64,000 nucleotides of DNA from Cordia subcordata (Eukaryota; Streptophyta; Magnoliopsida; Boraginales; Cordiaceae), in the NCBI GenBank assembly GCA_028554755.1, contig JAPTOF010000021.1, positions 199,501-263,500 on the forward strand, read 5' to 3'. Of the stretch, positions 34,945 through 46,655 are shown one piece after another. Under the pieces are notes generated by a model. The model was not told the DNA's origin, made no database searches, and was given only the letters and a program-made list of their open reading frames with translations. The stretch's first letter is position 1. Each line of letters starts with the position of its first letter. Made by a program: the position numbers and the translations under genes.

Positions 34945-35409
34945 TAGAAGTGACAAACGGGTACCCGCGGGCCAACCCGACCCGTTTACAACGGGTTTGG
35001 CTGGTTGGTGGGTCGGGTCGGGTTGACCTTTTTAACAAACGAGTCATATATATTAAAACCCTGAACCGACCCTAATGAGTTGATGGGTTAGGCGGGTTAT
35101 TATAGCGGGTTAGACGGGTCGTTTTGGCGGGTTTGCGGGTCGTTTTAGTGGGGTTATGTGGGTTAGGCCGGTTCATGGGTCATTTTTTGCAAGTTTGGTA
35201 GGTTGGTTGGTCATTTTGGTAGGTTAGGCGGGTCATTTTGGCGGGTTCACGGGTTACCCGCGAGTGACCCAACCCAACTCGCCAACTTTGCGGGGTTGGG
35301 TCGGGTTGACCCATTTGTCTGGTGGGTCACTAAATCATCAATCCTAACCCTATTTTTTGGCGAGTTAGGTGGGTCGACCCGCGGGTCTCAACCCATTTTG
35401 CCACATCTA
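34945..35409. mobile_element. hAT-type MITE
   Basis: Inverted ends: TAGAAGTGACAAACGGGT at 34945, and on the minus strand from 35409 TAGATGTGGCAAAATGGGT, both continuing into CCCGCGGG and ACCC text. The flanks are ATTTTTTTG (34936-34944) and ATTTTTTG (35410-35417), an 8-base duplication apart from one T in a run. The 465-bp interior consists of GGGT/GGCGGGT words without coding potential. The TAG..GTG.CAAA start and 8-bp duplication fit the hAT superfamily. Confidence 0.8.
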
Positions 35410-35493
35410 ATTTTTTGCAAGTAAAGTAAAACCTATTCTTACGGCATTCCATTAGTAATACTACTAAAAAATCTTTCTTAAAATGCTTTAATT

Positions 35494-36670
35494 AGGCTAA
35501 CTTCAATGGCCTCCCTAGAATGGTAAAAAGTGATATTATAGGGAGACAAGCAAAAAAGAGTAGCTCCAACAATTCCCCATTATGCTCCAGGAACTTATAT
35601 CATGAATCTCGTAGGTGCATAGTGCAACGTGCACCTGCGGCTATAAATATACTTACAACTTATTAGCACTAAACAAAGATAATTTGTGAATTTTATTGAA
35701 CAAACAGCTTATAAATACTTAATAAATTATCTTTTTATTTTGAACAAACATCTGTGATTGCTTTTATGTATAGATGTTTGTTAATTTTACATTTGTTAAC
35801 ATATTGTGATGATCTGTGGATTTTACTAGACAAATAGCTTATGAATACTAAACAGACAGTGTTTTTATTCTGAACAAACATCTGTGATTGTTTTCATATA
35901 TAGATATTTGTCAATTTTACACTTGTCAATAGATCTTGTGTGATTTGTGAATTTTACTGGACAAATAACTTATGAATACTGAATAAATAATCTTTTTATT
36001 CTAAACAAATATCTGTGATTGTTTTCATGGATAAATGTTTTTGTGGATTTTATTGGACAAACAACTTATAAATACTGAACAAATAATCTAGTATACTATG
36101 CTCTGTGCTCCTATAGGTGCATGATATAATTTGTGTTCTGCTCCCCACAATTATGGAGAGTTCCAAATTTTCTTTTTGGCTTGTCAAATTGAACAAACCA
36201 AAATACCCACCTATCTCTCTCTCTCTTACACCAACATCAATTTGATCGTCATGGATTTTTGTTGACTATTAAAAAATTCCAAATGTTTTAATTATATTTA
36301 TAAATTGTACTAGTTTAAAGATTAATATATTTAATTAATATTTTATTAGTCCTAATTTTAACTTATTAATTATTATTAAAAAAGAAATTAAATTAAAAAT
36401 TAAAATTAATATTAATTTTTTAATGTTGTTTTTATTTTTTTAAAAACTATAAAATAATATGTACTGAAAATAATAAAAAATATTAATAGCAACATTAACT
36501 AGGGAGTGCAGAAAATAGGGGGATTGTTGGAGCAAATTAAAATATGGAACTCCTAAAAATGGTAGGGAGGCCGTTAGAACAAAATTGATATAAGAGACCC
36601 TTAAATACATAAAAAATAAATTTGATTTGCTAAATATAGGAAAAAGTAAAGAGGCAGTTGAAATTAGCCT
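35494..36670. mobile_element. inverted-repeat element with a nested repeat insertion
   Basis: The left end AGGCTAACTTCAATGGCCTC (35494) pairs with the right end read on the minus strand, AGGCTAATTTCAACTGCCTC (from 36670). Matching inner words, for example TTGGAGC near both ends, support one element. Its middle (about 35595-36135) looks like a second insertion: TTATATCATG at 35596 and CATGATATAA at about 36120 face each other around a tandem array. No coding sequence; the target duplication is not clear. Confidence 0.6.
35672..36090. repeat. minisatellite, ~130-bp unit, about 3.3 copies
   Basis: The unit contains GTGAATTTTA, ACTTATGAATACT, AACAAACATCTGTGATTG and GATGTTTGTTAATTTTAC. Copies start near 35675, 35810, 35942 and 36042 (partial). 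Confidence 0.85.
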
Positions 36671-37098
36671 TAGAGTATGATTTTTTAATTTTTTTTTACC
36701 TTTGATTTTATGTAAAAACTCTTTTAACTTTTTAAAATTAAAAATCACTGTGGAGTGTTAAAATTTAGGCAAATAAACTCTTACGCATGGATAGTTCAAA
36801 AAGAAAACAAAAAGACGTTTCCACAAATTTCCTTTATTACTATTATTATTTCCAAAAATATCCTATTATTACTATTAATAATTCCTATTGTTATTATAAT
36901 TGTTACGGTTGTTGCTACTTTTCAAGGGTTGTGTTTCTGTGTCTCTCTCTCTTTCTTATTGTCGTCTTGCTCTGCTGGTGTTGCGACTAAAACCCTTGCG
37001 CAGCCATCTCATCAATAAGTACATAGATATACATACACATAACACATAAATATAATACATAAGATTTGGTGGCCTATTAGCTATTGAGAAGAAAAGCC
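36671..37098. other. upstream region of the KH-domain gene
   Basis: AT-rich, with ATT repeats near 36837-36900, a CT run at 36943-36952 and ACATA repeats near 37020. The likely promoter and 5' UTR. No independent gene. Confidence 0.5.
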
Positions 37099-37265
37099 AT
37101 GTCGGGTCTATATAATCCGAACTTCTCACCTGCAAGAGCTGTATCTCCTCAGATTAGAAGTACCCCTGATGTTGATAGGTATTCTTATGCTTTCTTCTTC
37201 TTTTTTTTTTTTTGGTTTCTTTTTCGATATTTCGTTTCTTCTTCCCTTTATGTCCAATTTTACTG

Positions 37266-37303
<38 letters not shown>

Positions 37304-40300
37304 GCATATATATTAGCTTGCTCAAGTAGTTCAATCAATTTTGATGGATGGTTGTTTTTTTGTTCTATGTTTTCAATTGCTTATTGCTTAAAACACATCT
37401 CAGTAATCAGTACTTGTCAGAACTGTTGGCGGAACATCAGAAGCTCGGACCTTTCACTCAGGTGCTGCCCATATGCAGCAGACTCTTGAATCAAGGTATC
37501 AATCATTTATTTTTTGACTCTCCGCCTCTCTTGGAGATCTATCTTTTCTGGGTTTTCAAATGCGTATCTATCACTTTTTGACTTCTCATTCCTAGTCAGA
37601 TCTATCTAGTTTCTTTCTGGCTGCTTCCGCCTTTTCTTCACTGTATAAATCTCACATACACCTGCTTTTGTTCACCAAATTCTTCAAAATTATGGATACT
37701 ATTCATAGACTAGTTTCTTTCTGGCTGCTTTTGTTCACCAAATTCCTAGTGTCTATCATATTATATGATCAAATTGTGATGACTGAATTATTTTGTCTGA
37801 GCTGGCTAATATGCTTTATTGCTTTATCAGTTTCAATCTCCAACAAAATTGACTAGATACTTGTATTATTTCCTTCCAGAAATCCTGCGAGTTTCTGGGA
37901 TGATTCCAAACCAAGGTTTTGGAGAACTGGACAGACTGCGGCATAGGAGTCCTAGTCCTATGGCTTCTTCAAACCTTATCCCAAGCGTTGGCGGTACAGG
38001 ATTAGGTGGCTGGAATGGACTCCCACAAGAGGTAACTAGTTTTAAATTATAATTAGCCTGAAATATAGATTTCAATTTCATAAGTTCAACTTAGCATCCT
38101 GTTGGATTTTATGAGTTTGTGATACAACTTCTATGCCTACTAGTCAAATTGTCCCAAATCACAAGTTAACTGTAGTAGAGATGGATATAATTTATCAAGG
38201 ACATTTCTGCCTATTTGACAACCCTGGAATGGTTCCTCTGCTATGATATGTAAAATTAATTCTCTGTAAGATCTATGTTTTGAAGCTATATTGGACCATG
38301 GTATGCATTTTGAAGTTTTCTCCTGTCAGATATAAATTTGTACCTCAAAACACTTGAGGCATGAAAGGCTTTTATTGTTGGACTGCCTGATTGATGTGTG
38401 GAACAAATCCTTAGCATCTACTTACCTCGACTTGAGTGTGACAATTCGTCAAAAAATGTGAGGTAGTGGAATGGATGTACAAGTATGGGTCAAACTAGCA
38501 AGCTCCTTTAGGGACATACCAGTGCTGGGGCCCCGTCTGCTTGCAATTCATGATGTGTAGTTGTGAGATGTGGAGTCAGTTTCCAGTTGCAGACAGATGT
38601 GGGACCTGCTTTTAGGCAAGCGAGCATGCTTGTATTTGCATCAGGTTAGTGTGCGCAATCAAGCTTTTATCTGAGGAATATTACAAAAGAGGTGTGCTAA
38701 TTACACTGAATAATATTAGCATAATACATTCATTCCTTGCAATGTATGTACTAGACAGGAAGAATCCCATACTGTTTGTTGAAGTGGCAAGTGACCAATA
38801 CGGCTAATGTCAAGAATTATAGTAGGTCCACGTATCATGGATCTAGATCCTACAGCTAGTAAGAGGTTTTTGTTTTTTAAGCTAAATGAGCTAGTAAGAG
38901 ATTTGTAGTAAAAATCCCATGTATTTTAGCTAAAATAGATCTTAATAGATAGAGTTAATAATTATTAAGTTCACGATCAATGTTGGTTATGAAGGTTCCA
39001 AGAGGGTATTTGGCATAGATTAACAAAAGTCTAGATCTCATGAGCTTTAGAGCTTTTAACTTCAAGCAATTATAGAACTTAAGCAAGAGCTGTTAAGTGA
39101 ATATGTTTCGTCACTAGCTTAACTCAAAATGTTTGTGTGCTTATATCTTCAAGAAATTATAAAACTTAAGCAAGAGCGGTTGAGTGAATATGTTAATCAC
39201 TAGCTTAACTTAAAACATTTGTGTGCTTAAGAAGGAAAAGGAAAAAGAGGAAAATAGAAAATAAAGGCCATTAGGAGGTGACAAATTTGGGGGAAGAAGC
39301 TCATTTGAACTAACTTATAACTTTACACTGGTGCCCTTTAAAATTATTTACGAATCTTCTTTCTTCTATTGCAAGTGTGTAATGTAATGCTTGAGGTGGT
39401 CAAAATAATTGCAATATGCCAGTATGCTTGAGGCAGTGCAATGTTTGGTCTAAGGCATCCTCTGGAAGAAGCTATATCTTTAAATAAAAATGTCACATTT
39501 TGGTAAATGGTTGTACGACCTTTCGAAGTTTTAAGTTTTAAGTGTTTGATACTCGACGGAGTTGATAACAGAGTGAATTTGAGGCATTATATGTAGTGCA
39601 ATGAATGATGGTGGTATTTGCCGGACAGTGGATAATTCTTTATTATTCTACATTTGCAGATCAAACCTGCAAAGATGTACAGTTTGAAGGAGGAGCGTTC
39701 TGTGAATTTGGAATTTCCTATCTTAGATTAGTGACTTGAAGTTGGAAAAATGAAACTAGTTTCAGAAAATTAAATTTAATGAGAGTTTGAGAGGTTTCAC
39801 GCTTATTAAGAGATTATCTTTTCTAAATTATAAATGTCTTATGTGGCTGCCAGGCATACATTGTGGTGCTTTATCTGCTTGACTCTGTTTCTTTATTTGC
39901 TGAGATGAATTCTCCTTTCTCAAGCAGGAATTTCAATAGATATTGCGAGTTCAAATGAATGATGGATAGGGTATCCCGTGCAAATAATTCTTCTCTTTCT
40001 TATTATTATAATTCTTCTCCTTTTTTATTGAAAAAGATTGCAGTTATTGGGAATACCTATTAAAGTGTGCAGTCTTTTACTGTGACTCTCCAGCAGTTCA
40101 CCACTCTCTCTCATCCCTGCCCTGTCTCCCAGTGAATTTTGTAACTAAAACTGCATTGTTCCATTGCAGAGATTAAGTGGCCCTCCAGGAATGACAATGG
40201 ATTGGCAAGGAGCACCAGCAAGTCCAAGTTCATACACTGTCAAAAGGATTTTGCGGTTAGAGATTCCAGTGGATACTTATCCGAATGTAATCTTTGCAGT

Positions 40301-41273
40301 ATTATCCTACATTTTCCTGTCTTTGTGCGAGATTGTTTGTTTGAGTTCAATGTATTGAACCTGAACAACATCACAAAATTGATTTTTGTCTGGTCTATTC
40401 ATGTCCCCATTAATTTCAGTTCAACTTTGTTGGGCGGCTTTTGGGACCCAGAGGTAATTCTTTGAAAAGGGTGGAAGCCAGTACAGGATGCCGTGTATAT
40501 ATCAGGGGGAAAGGTTCAATAAAAGACCCAGATAAGGTAATTCAAGTGTTTATATAAATTCTGACGACGTCAAAGACCAAAAGGAGCCAAACAGTTGATG
40601 GTTGACAAAGCCAATTGATTGCACATGTTTCTCATTTATTTAGGAATTGAGACTTTATGAAGAGGTGCATAGAGCGAGTTCTGACTTTTTGTTTGTGTTT
40701 GATTCTCCAGGAAGAGAAGTTGCGGGGGCGGCCAGGCTATGAGCACCTCAATGAGCCACTCCACATCTTGATTGAGGCCGATTTGCCTGCCAATGTGGTT
40801 GATATTAGACTTAGACAGGCGCAAGAAATAATTGAAGAATTGCTAAAGCCTGTGGTATCTATCTAAATTCCAGTTTACTTTCCTGTTGTAGCCTTTTGGG
40901 TTTATAAACATCGTTTTCTGTTGCTTGTACTGTGAGGATACAAAATCGCAGAAGGAAGAACAGTAAAAGTTCACAAACTATCATTGTACTTATTCTGTGT
41001 TACATCTCCCTCCCTCCCGTAATACTGTATTTGGAATTAGAGCAGCACTTAAGACTCCTTTTAGTGGACAGTGTTTTTCACATTTGAGATTGTCCTTGTT
41101 CATATTTTTTTAATTGTTGTTGACAGGATGAGTCGCAGGATTTCATAAAAAGGCAGCAGTTACGTGAACTAGCAATGCTAAATTCAAATTTCAGGGAAGA
41201 GAGCCCAGGGCCAAGTGGCAGTGTATCCCCTTTTAATACCAGTGGAATGAAACGTGCAAAAACAGGACGCTGA
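37099..41273 (+). CDS. STAR-type KH-domain RNA-binding protein (At3g08620-like)
   Basis: Seven exons: 37099-37178, 37404-37495, 37880-38031, 40170-40286, 40420-40536, 40711-40854 and 41127-41273, giving 282 residues with all phases consistent. [20 protein letters not shown] is followed by a QUA1-like dimerisation segment ([20 protein letters not shown], about 28-60) and a linker with [12 protein letters not shown]. The extended KH domain (about 130-235) includes [33 protein letters not shown] with the GPRG loop, [15 protein letters not shown] and [21 protein letters not shown]2-like segment follows ([19 protein letters not shown]) and the tail [13 protein letters not shown] may be a nuclear signal. 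The family binds RNA in splicing and stability control (Quaking/SF1 relatives; SPIN1 in rice flowering). Intron 3 is long (2.1 kb) and contains an 87-bp duplication. Confidence 0.95.
37266..37297. repeat. (TA)n microsatellite in intron 1 of the KH gene
   Basis: About fifteen TA units. Confidence 0.85.
39061..39232. repeat. two-copy tandem repeat in intron 3 of the KH gene
   Basis: Copies start at TTCAAGCAATTATAGAACTT (39061) and TTCAAGAAATTATAAAACTT (39148). The unit is 87 bp; both contain CTTAAGCAAGAGC and TCACTAGCTTAACT. Confidence 0.85.
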
Positions 41274-41834
41274 GGCAATTGAACTGGTGGTTGCATTTTG
41301 AAGTGGGTTTATGCTCGTCTTGAATTGACAGGATCTGACCTGGTTATACCAATTAATATACACCTCATATCTGCAGAGCTTCCGAACAAGCATGAAAATG
41401 AAGAAAGAGAGGGAGAGGATTTTTTTTTTTGGGGGGGGGGGGGTGTGTGTGGTCTATTTGGTTGGCTTTGTTGCTGTTTTTATTTATTGAAGAAAAGAGA
41501 AGATAAACAATTGGAAAGGAAAGGGAAGAAGAGGGGTTTTGCATATGTAGTAGCTGGATTTTTGAATTAGATTCGATGGTGTGAGTAGTTGTGGAGTTCA
41601 TTCATTGGATTTATTTGTGTTGGTGGCTGTAGTAGTGTGATTGGTAGACGATGTTATTATTCTTGTATCTTGGTCCATAAAAGTCAAGTGTGTTTGTAAT
41701 ACCCGCAATTTGATTGATGACTCTCCATTAATTATTATTTCATTCTCCATTGCAAAAGTTTTGTATGCAAAATTAATAAGAGAGGCAGTTCTGAAGTTGA
41801 CCTTCTGGCTGAGGCTAGAATTTTATGCAACAAA

Positions 41835-41879
<45 letters not shown>

Positions 41880-42642
41880 CGTTGGTTGCCCCCGGGGACA
41901 GTGTTTGTTTTGAGTTGCTTTTGTGTTTAACCTGGGAATGGATTGAGATTGTCGTATGTATGTATGGTGACGCTGAGCCCATGGAGAGTTGAATGCAAAT
42001 ATTATTATCGCTTTGTTTTGCAGTTTTTGAGTACTTAAAAAGTTCTTGTGAAATTATGGGTTGAAATTAACTTATTTAGTTTGTACTTAAAAAGAGTCTT
42101 CAAGTGAAGGCAGAAGTTAATGAAAAATAAAAAGCAGAAGTTTCAAATTAAAGTATACATTTTCGAAGTTATTCCTTTTTTTAAATATTAACTTTGTGTT
42201 TATAAAAATTACTTTAGGAAGAAGAAGAAAAAGAAAAAAAAAAAGGAACTAGTGTAACATGATTTTAGCTATTTATAAATCCTAACAAAAAAAAAAACTC
42301 TTTTACATATTTTTATTATATTTAAATACTTATAAATCCCAAATTAACAAAGCCAAAGACTATCGATGAATGGTAACGAAGTAAATGGAAAATTAGGGTT
42401 TTATATCATACAGACACACACAGACACACACTCACACAAGTAGCAGCAGTACAAGTAGAGAAATAGTATTTCCGGAAGAGAGAGAGAGAGAGAGCAGCTT
42501 TGGTGGTGTAGTGCGGCCCAGGTAAAGCTACAAGCCTACATACAGTCCTTAACTGATCCGATCTGAATCTCAAACACCCCCCCCCCCCACACCAAAACCA
42601 AAAAAAAAACTATCTCATCTTTGATTTCAAATCATCTATCAA
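41274..42642. other. 3' UTR of the KH gene and promoter of the RETICULATA-RELATED gene
   Basis: Contains a T run followed by a run of 13 G (about 41421-41443), a (TA)n microsatellite at 41838-41872 and, close to the next gene, CACA repeats (42412-42438), a GA run (42477-42494) and a C run (about 42577-42588). The last 200 bases are probably 5' UTR. No further gene. Confidence 0.5.
41838..41872. repeat. (TA)n microsatellite
   Basis: About seventeen TA units between two same-strand genes. Confidence 0.85.
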
Positions 42643-43764
42643 ATGGTGACCATGTCTCAGCTCCGTTACTCTCCCCTCTCCTCCCACCACCATCAAAATC
42701 ATGGTCAGCTTATCCCCAAATTCGCCGATAATGCTTTCCCGCATAACCAAACTCTCTTCCTTTCACTCTCTACCAACCAATTAAAGCCTCCCCTTTTGCT
42801 ACCCAGGCTTCAAGCTTCTTATGCTGGCGGCGGCTTAGGAAATGGCGGGCCTACTGGGGGAAGCGGCGGCGGCGGCGGCGGCGGCGGAGGAGGAGGAGGA
42901 GGAGGAGGAGGTAAAGATTCGGATGGTTCCAAGTCGTTGTGGGACAGTTTTGGACCAACCGGGGCATTCCTGAGCGGGTGGAGATCGAGGGTTGCTGCAG
43001 ATCCCCAGTTCCCGTTCAAGGTTCTAATGGAGGAATTGGTGGGTGTGAGTGCATCTGTAGCAGGAGACATGGCCTCTCGTCCCAACTTTGGGCTGAAGGA
43101 GCTGGATTTCGTGTTCTCGACGCTTGTGGTTGGATCCATTCTCAACTTTGTGCTTATGTATCTCTTGGCACCAACCGCGACTGCTTCCGCCCAATCCCTA
43201 CCTTCAATATTCGCGAATTGTCCCAACAGCCACATGTTCGAGGCAGGGTCGTATGGTCTGTTGGAGCGTCTCGGTACATTTGTATACAAAGGCAGTCTGT
43301 TTGCTGCAGTGGGATTTGGGGCGGGGCTGGTGGGGACGGCCCTTTCCAATGGGTTGATCAAGATGAGGAAGAAGATGGATCCTGATTTCGAGACTCCAAA
43401 CAAGCCTCCTCCCACGGTGTTGAATGCCATCACCTGGGCCATTCACATGGGGGTGAGCAGCAACTTGCGATATCAGACTCTGAATGGCATCGAGTTCTTG
43501 CTGGCCAAGGCCCTTCCTCCCGTGGTGTTTAAGGCGTCAGTGGTGGTGTTGAGATGCCTGAATAACATTCTTGGTGGCATGACTTTTGTCATCTTGGCTA
43601 GGCTGACTGGGTCACAGCAGTCCCAGCAGCAGACTTCTAGTGCTCAACATCTCCATGATGATACTGGTGATGCTGGTGATGCTTCTTCTTCTTCTTCTTC
43701 TTCTTCTTCTTCTTCTTCTGCTACCCACAAGTTGCTCAGTGATGCGGATGCTTCATCGAAATGA
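42643..43764 (+). CDS. RETICULATA-RELATED (DUF3411) chloroplast membrane protein
   Basis: Single exon, 373 residues. The start at 42643 (MVTMSQ) has an alternative ATG three codons on. The first ~60 residues are Ser/His/Leu-rich with few acids, typical of a plastid transit peptide. A Gly-rich tract follows (about 63-91), encoded by GGC and then GGA triplets. The DUF3411 domain (about 95-335) includes SLWDSFGPTGAFLSGWRSRV, FPFKVLMEELVGVSASV, RPNFGLKELDFVFSTLVVGS, NPPPTVLNA-like text (NKPPPTVLNAITWAIHMGVS) and NLRYQTLNGIEFLLAK, with several membrane helices. A Ser run (about 347-360, TTC triplets) and HKLLSDADASSK end it. The family acts at the chloroplast envelope; mutants in Arabidopsis show reticulate or dark-vein leaves from altered mesophyll development. 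From memory the closest Arabidopsis genes are At3g08630/At3g08640. Confidence 0.93.
   Translation: MVTMSQLRYSPLSSHHHQNHGQLIPKFADNAFPHNQTLFLSLSTNQLKPPLLLPRLQASYAGGGLGNGGPTGGSGGGGGGGGGGGGGGGGKDSDGSKSLWDSFGPTGAFLSGWRSRVAADPQFPFKVLMEELVGVSASVAGDMASRPNFGLKELDFVFSTLVVGSILNFVLMYLLAPTATASAQSLPSIFANCPNSHMFEAGSYGLLERLGTFVYKGSLFAAVGFGAGLVGTALSNGLIKMRKKMDPDFETPNKPPPTVLNAITWAIHMGVSSNLRYQTLNGIEFLLAKALPPVVFKASVVVLRCLNNILGGMTFVILARLTGSQQSQQQTSSAQHLHDDTGDAGDASSSSSSSSSSSSATHKLLSDADASSK
42862..42912. repeat. (GGC)n/(GGA)n triplet repeat in coding sequence
   Basis: GGC/GGA triplets encode the poly-Gly linker after the transit peptide. A (TTC)n tract at 43681-43720 encodes poly-Ser in the same gene. Confidence 0.85.
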
Positions 43765-43960
43765 GCTGCTGCTATTTAGTGCAGTGCAGTGCAGCGCTTC
43801 GCTTGCTTGCTAGGATTCCAGTACTATTGTTAATCAAACACTTTTGTCCGAGTCTTTGGAATAAAAATGCTGAGTTGTACCATGCATGTTTGGATCGCGT
43901 AGCTCTACCGATGAGATAAATATTTCATTCATAGACAATTTTCTATGTTTTTACATTGCT

Positions 43961-43999
<39 letters not shown>

Positions 44000-44429
44000 T
44001 GGCATTTAGTTGAGATTTTCATCAAATATTTGATTTTTTGTCCATTTGTCATTAATTCGGTAGCTCATTATTATAGTCACCGAAGGGCAGGAATTGCTTA
44101 CCCATCCAACCAGCTCACCAGCAGCAATTACATAGTTATTCTCAAATTTTGAACAACACTGGAATTGGACAGAAGATGTGGGCTCATTTGAGAGCAAAAA
44201 TAGACGAACAGTTGCCAGTATTATTACCCCCCCCCCCCCACTAATAATTACTACCCAACACTTTTATTGCAGCAAGAGACAAGACTAACATGAGCCAAGT
44301 GATATTTTTAGCTAGCTCAACGTAACCTTCTAATCTCATTTACTGAAAACTAAAATTATTTGCAAGGACAGAAGGAAAGAGTCTCAGTTGAATATTGCAG
44401 GATCATCATCATCATCGGCGGCAGCAGCA
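43765..44429. other. 3' UTRs of two convergent genes
   Basis: Carries the 3' UTR of the RETICULATA-RELATED gene and, on the minus strand, that of the V-ATPase E gene. A (CT)n tract (43966-43996) and a run of about 13 C at 44227 are the only notable repeats. Confidence 0.6.
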
Positions 44430-45172
44430 TTATGACAATGCCGTCATATTCTCGTACAGGCGCTTGCGAATCTGCATACACAATACACAAGGTCTCAAAC
44501 AGGATTAATGTTTTTGAGGAATTAACACAAACACTTTTGTTTTCCAACAAAGACAGTGGTTGATCACCACAAATATACAAAGTATACCTCGGGAAGTTTT
44601 TGTCTGAAAGCCACATCCAAGCGGGCATCAAGCGTATTCTCACAAACGATCTTCCCATCCTGTGAGGCCAAAACTACACCTCCAGAGCTGCTCACGCACA
44701 ATAAACGACGATTTGTGGCGATGACGTTGGGTTCGGATGGTGAGAAAAATCAGAAATAATTTTTTGAGACAAAAAATGATTTAACATTTTCGAGATATTT
44801 ACCAGGAAGCAGCGTGGGATTCTTTGCCAGTGGGAGGTGGCGGAAGATACACTTTAGTGTCGAGGGTAATGGTGGGAGGATTGGTGTTGGCTTTAGCAGC
44901 ATATTCCCTCTTGGCTTCCTCCACCACTGACTTCACCAACGCTGCATCCATCTCTCTGCTCCTCAGCAGCACTGATGGCTCCTTCAGCCGTAGCAGACTC
45001 TGCATTTCATTGCGCTAACAAAATATTAAATATTGCAGCATCTTTTAAGCAAAATAATTAATTAATTCTTTTTTTCTTTTTTTTTTTTTAGAACGTTGAT
45101 TTTAAATTTTTTTTTAAAAAAAAAAATTTAAGAGGCCGGTCAAAAAACTTTGATGGGCAAACTCTTTTTATC

Positions 45173-45215
<43 letters not shown>

Positions 45216-46283
45216 AGCTAAGCTAATCCAGAAACACAAACAAACAACACGTAACAGCATGATGGATGGACCATGGATGATATGTTGTGATTTGTGATTG
45301 TTTTCTTTTTCCCTTCTTTCCAAATTATTTGCATTGATTACGGCCGGCGGACAAAGTGCAGGGAGGCACCTGAACAATCAAATTCTTGAGAAGCTTTTTG
45401 TAAGCGTTTTTGTCTTGGGAAACGCGCAACAGCTCCTTGCTAGCTGCTTCTTTCGTTGCGTTGATCATATCATCTTGGGCTTGAAGTACCTTGATCCGAG
45501 ATGCATTCAATTGCATCGAGTACTCGCTGCATTCATGCGCACATCAAATAAGAAAAAATATTTTAATTTAACAAGTACTGGTCATACATTCAATTAGCAA
45601 CCCATAACTTGTTAATAATAATAATAATCTCCGGCACAACTTTGATTAAATTTTTCTTGGAGTTATAATGAAGTGATTGAATATATTATCTCACATAAAA
45701 ATTTGAACGTGTAGAAATGATATTGCTATTAACATAGAGCCAACTTGCCGCCTCACTAATTTGTCCTTGGATTGGATACTTTGGATGGGTTCAAATCAAG
45801 AATTTTGCCAACCTCACTCACGGGCTCTTACAAACAACGATAGACCCACGAAATCGTACACAGAGAGAGAGAGAGAGAGTGAGAGAGGCAAACAAAATAT
45901 CCCACACGCACGTTTAAAGTTACATGTAATCCAAAGAAAGCGCTGCCGGAGCCGGGTGGGGATCTTTTCTCTTTTCTGGACAAATAATTGTATGTTGTAG
46001 CTCTTGCATATATGCTTCCAAAATAAAAATGTACACAATTCATGTATTCTTGCCATACTGATCAAATATAATGGAAATTGTAAACTTTTGTAGGAGAGAA
46101 ATCAGAATGTGAAAGTACTCACATTTTTCTACGAACTTCGACCTGCTTAGTTTTACGCCCAAACTCTTGTCTCACCTTTCTTTTTTCGGCCTCCACTAAT
46201 TGCAATTTCTCAATGTTGAATTCCTATTTACGTACACAGGATCAGTGAATCAAAAAAGAATGACAATACGTAGCATTTTTTAA

Positions 46284-46327
<44 letters not shown>

Positions 46328-46655
46328 CTTAATAAATTTTGTTGCTGAAATGGAGATCGAGCTAGGAGAGTTTCTAGACTGAGAGGTCTATGAATAACGA
46401 ACGCATGCTTGGCTAATTAATTACAAAAACACCACAATCTAATTCACTTAAACATGCATCAGCGATGTAACCGCTAATTAACAATTGGAAATTAAGTAGC
46501 TAATAGTATAAAATATTATTATTCAGAAGAAGAAGAAGAAGAGCTACAATAACCTCCTCAGCAGAGACAGAGATCTCATTGGCTTTCTCTTCGGCTTCTT
46601 GCCGAATGAATCTGACCATCTGTTGTATCTGCTTCGATACATCTGCGTCGTTCAT
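44430..46655 (-). CDS. V-type H+-ATPase subunit E
   Basis: Six exons on the minus strand: 46655-46554, 46223-46123, 45526-45370, 44999-44803, 44687-44588 and 44471-44430, giving 232 residues, close to the usual plant length. The N-terminus MNDADVSKQIQQMVRFIRQE starts the long helix of the peripheral stalk, followed by EEFNIEKLQLVEAEKRKVRQ and EYSMQLNASRIKVLQAQDDM. The C-terminal globular half reads SLLRLKEPSVLLRSREMDAA, CSGGVVLASQDGKIVCENTL and DARLDVAFRQKLPE, ending IRKRLYENMTALS. Subunit E with G forms the stalks that hold the V1 catalytic head to the membrane in vacuole and Golgi/TGN proton pumps. Splice phases all agree. It is head-to-head with the next gene, 1.28 kb apart. Confidence 0.95.
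45176..45212. repeat. (GA)n microsatellite in intron 3 of the V-ATPase E gene
   Basis: About eighteen GA units; CT on the coding strand. A (TA)n tract lies in intron 1 at 46292-46323. Confidence 0.85.

Noticed and set aside
34980..35400. Telomere-like GGGTT words
   Set aside because: They are irregular, mixed with GGCGGGT, and lie inside a MITE with clear inverted ends, so this is not an interstitial telomere array.
42819..43442. 207-codon frame antisense to the RETICULATA-RELATED gene
   Set aside because: It is a shadow of the GC-richer coding sequence; its poly-Pro is the complement of the poly-Gly codons.
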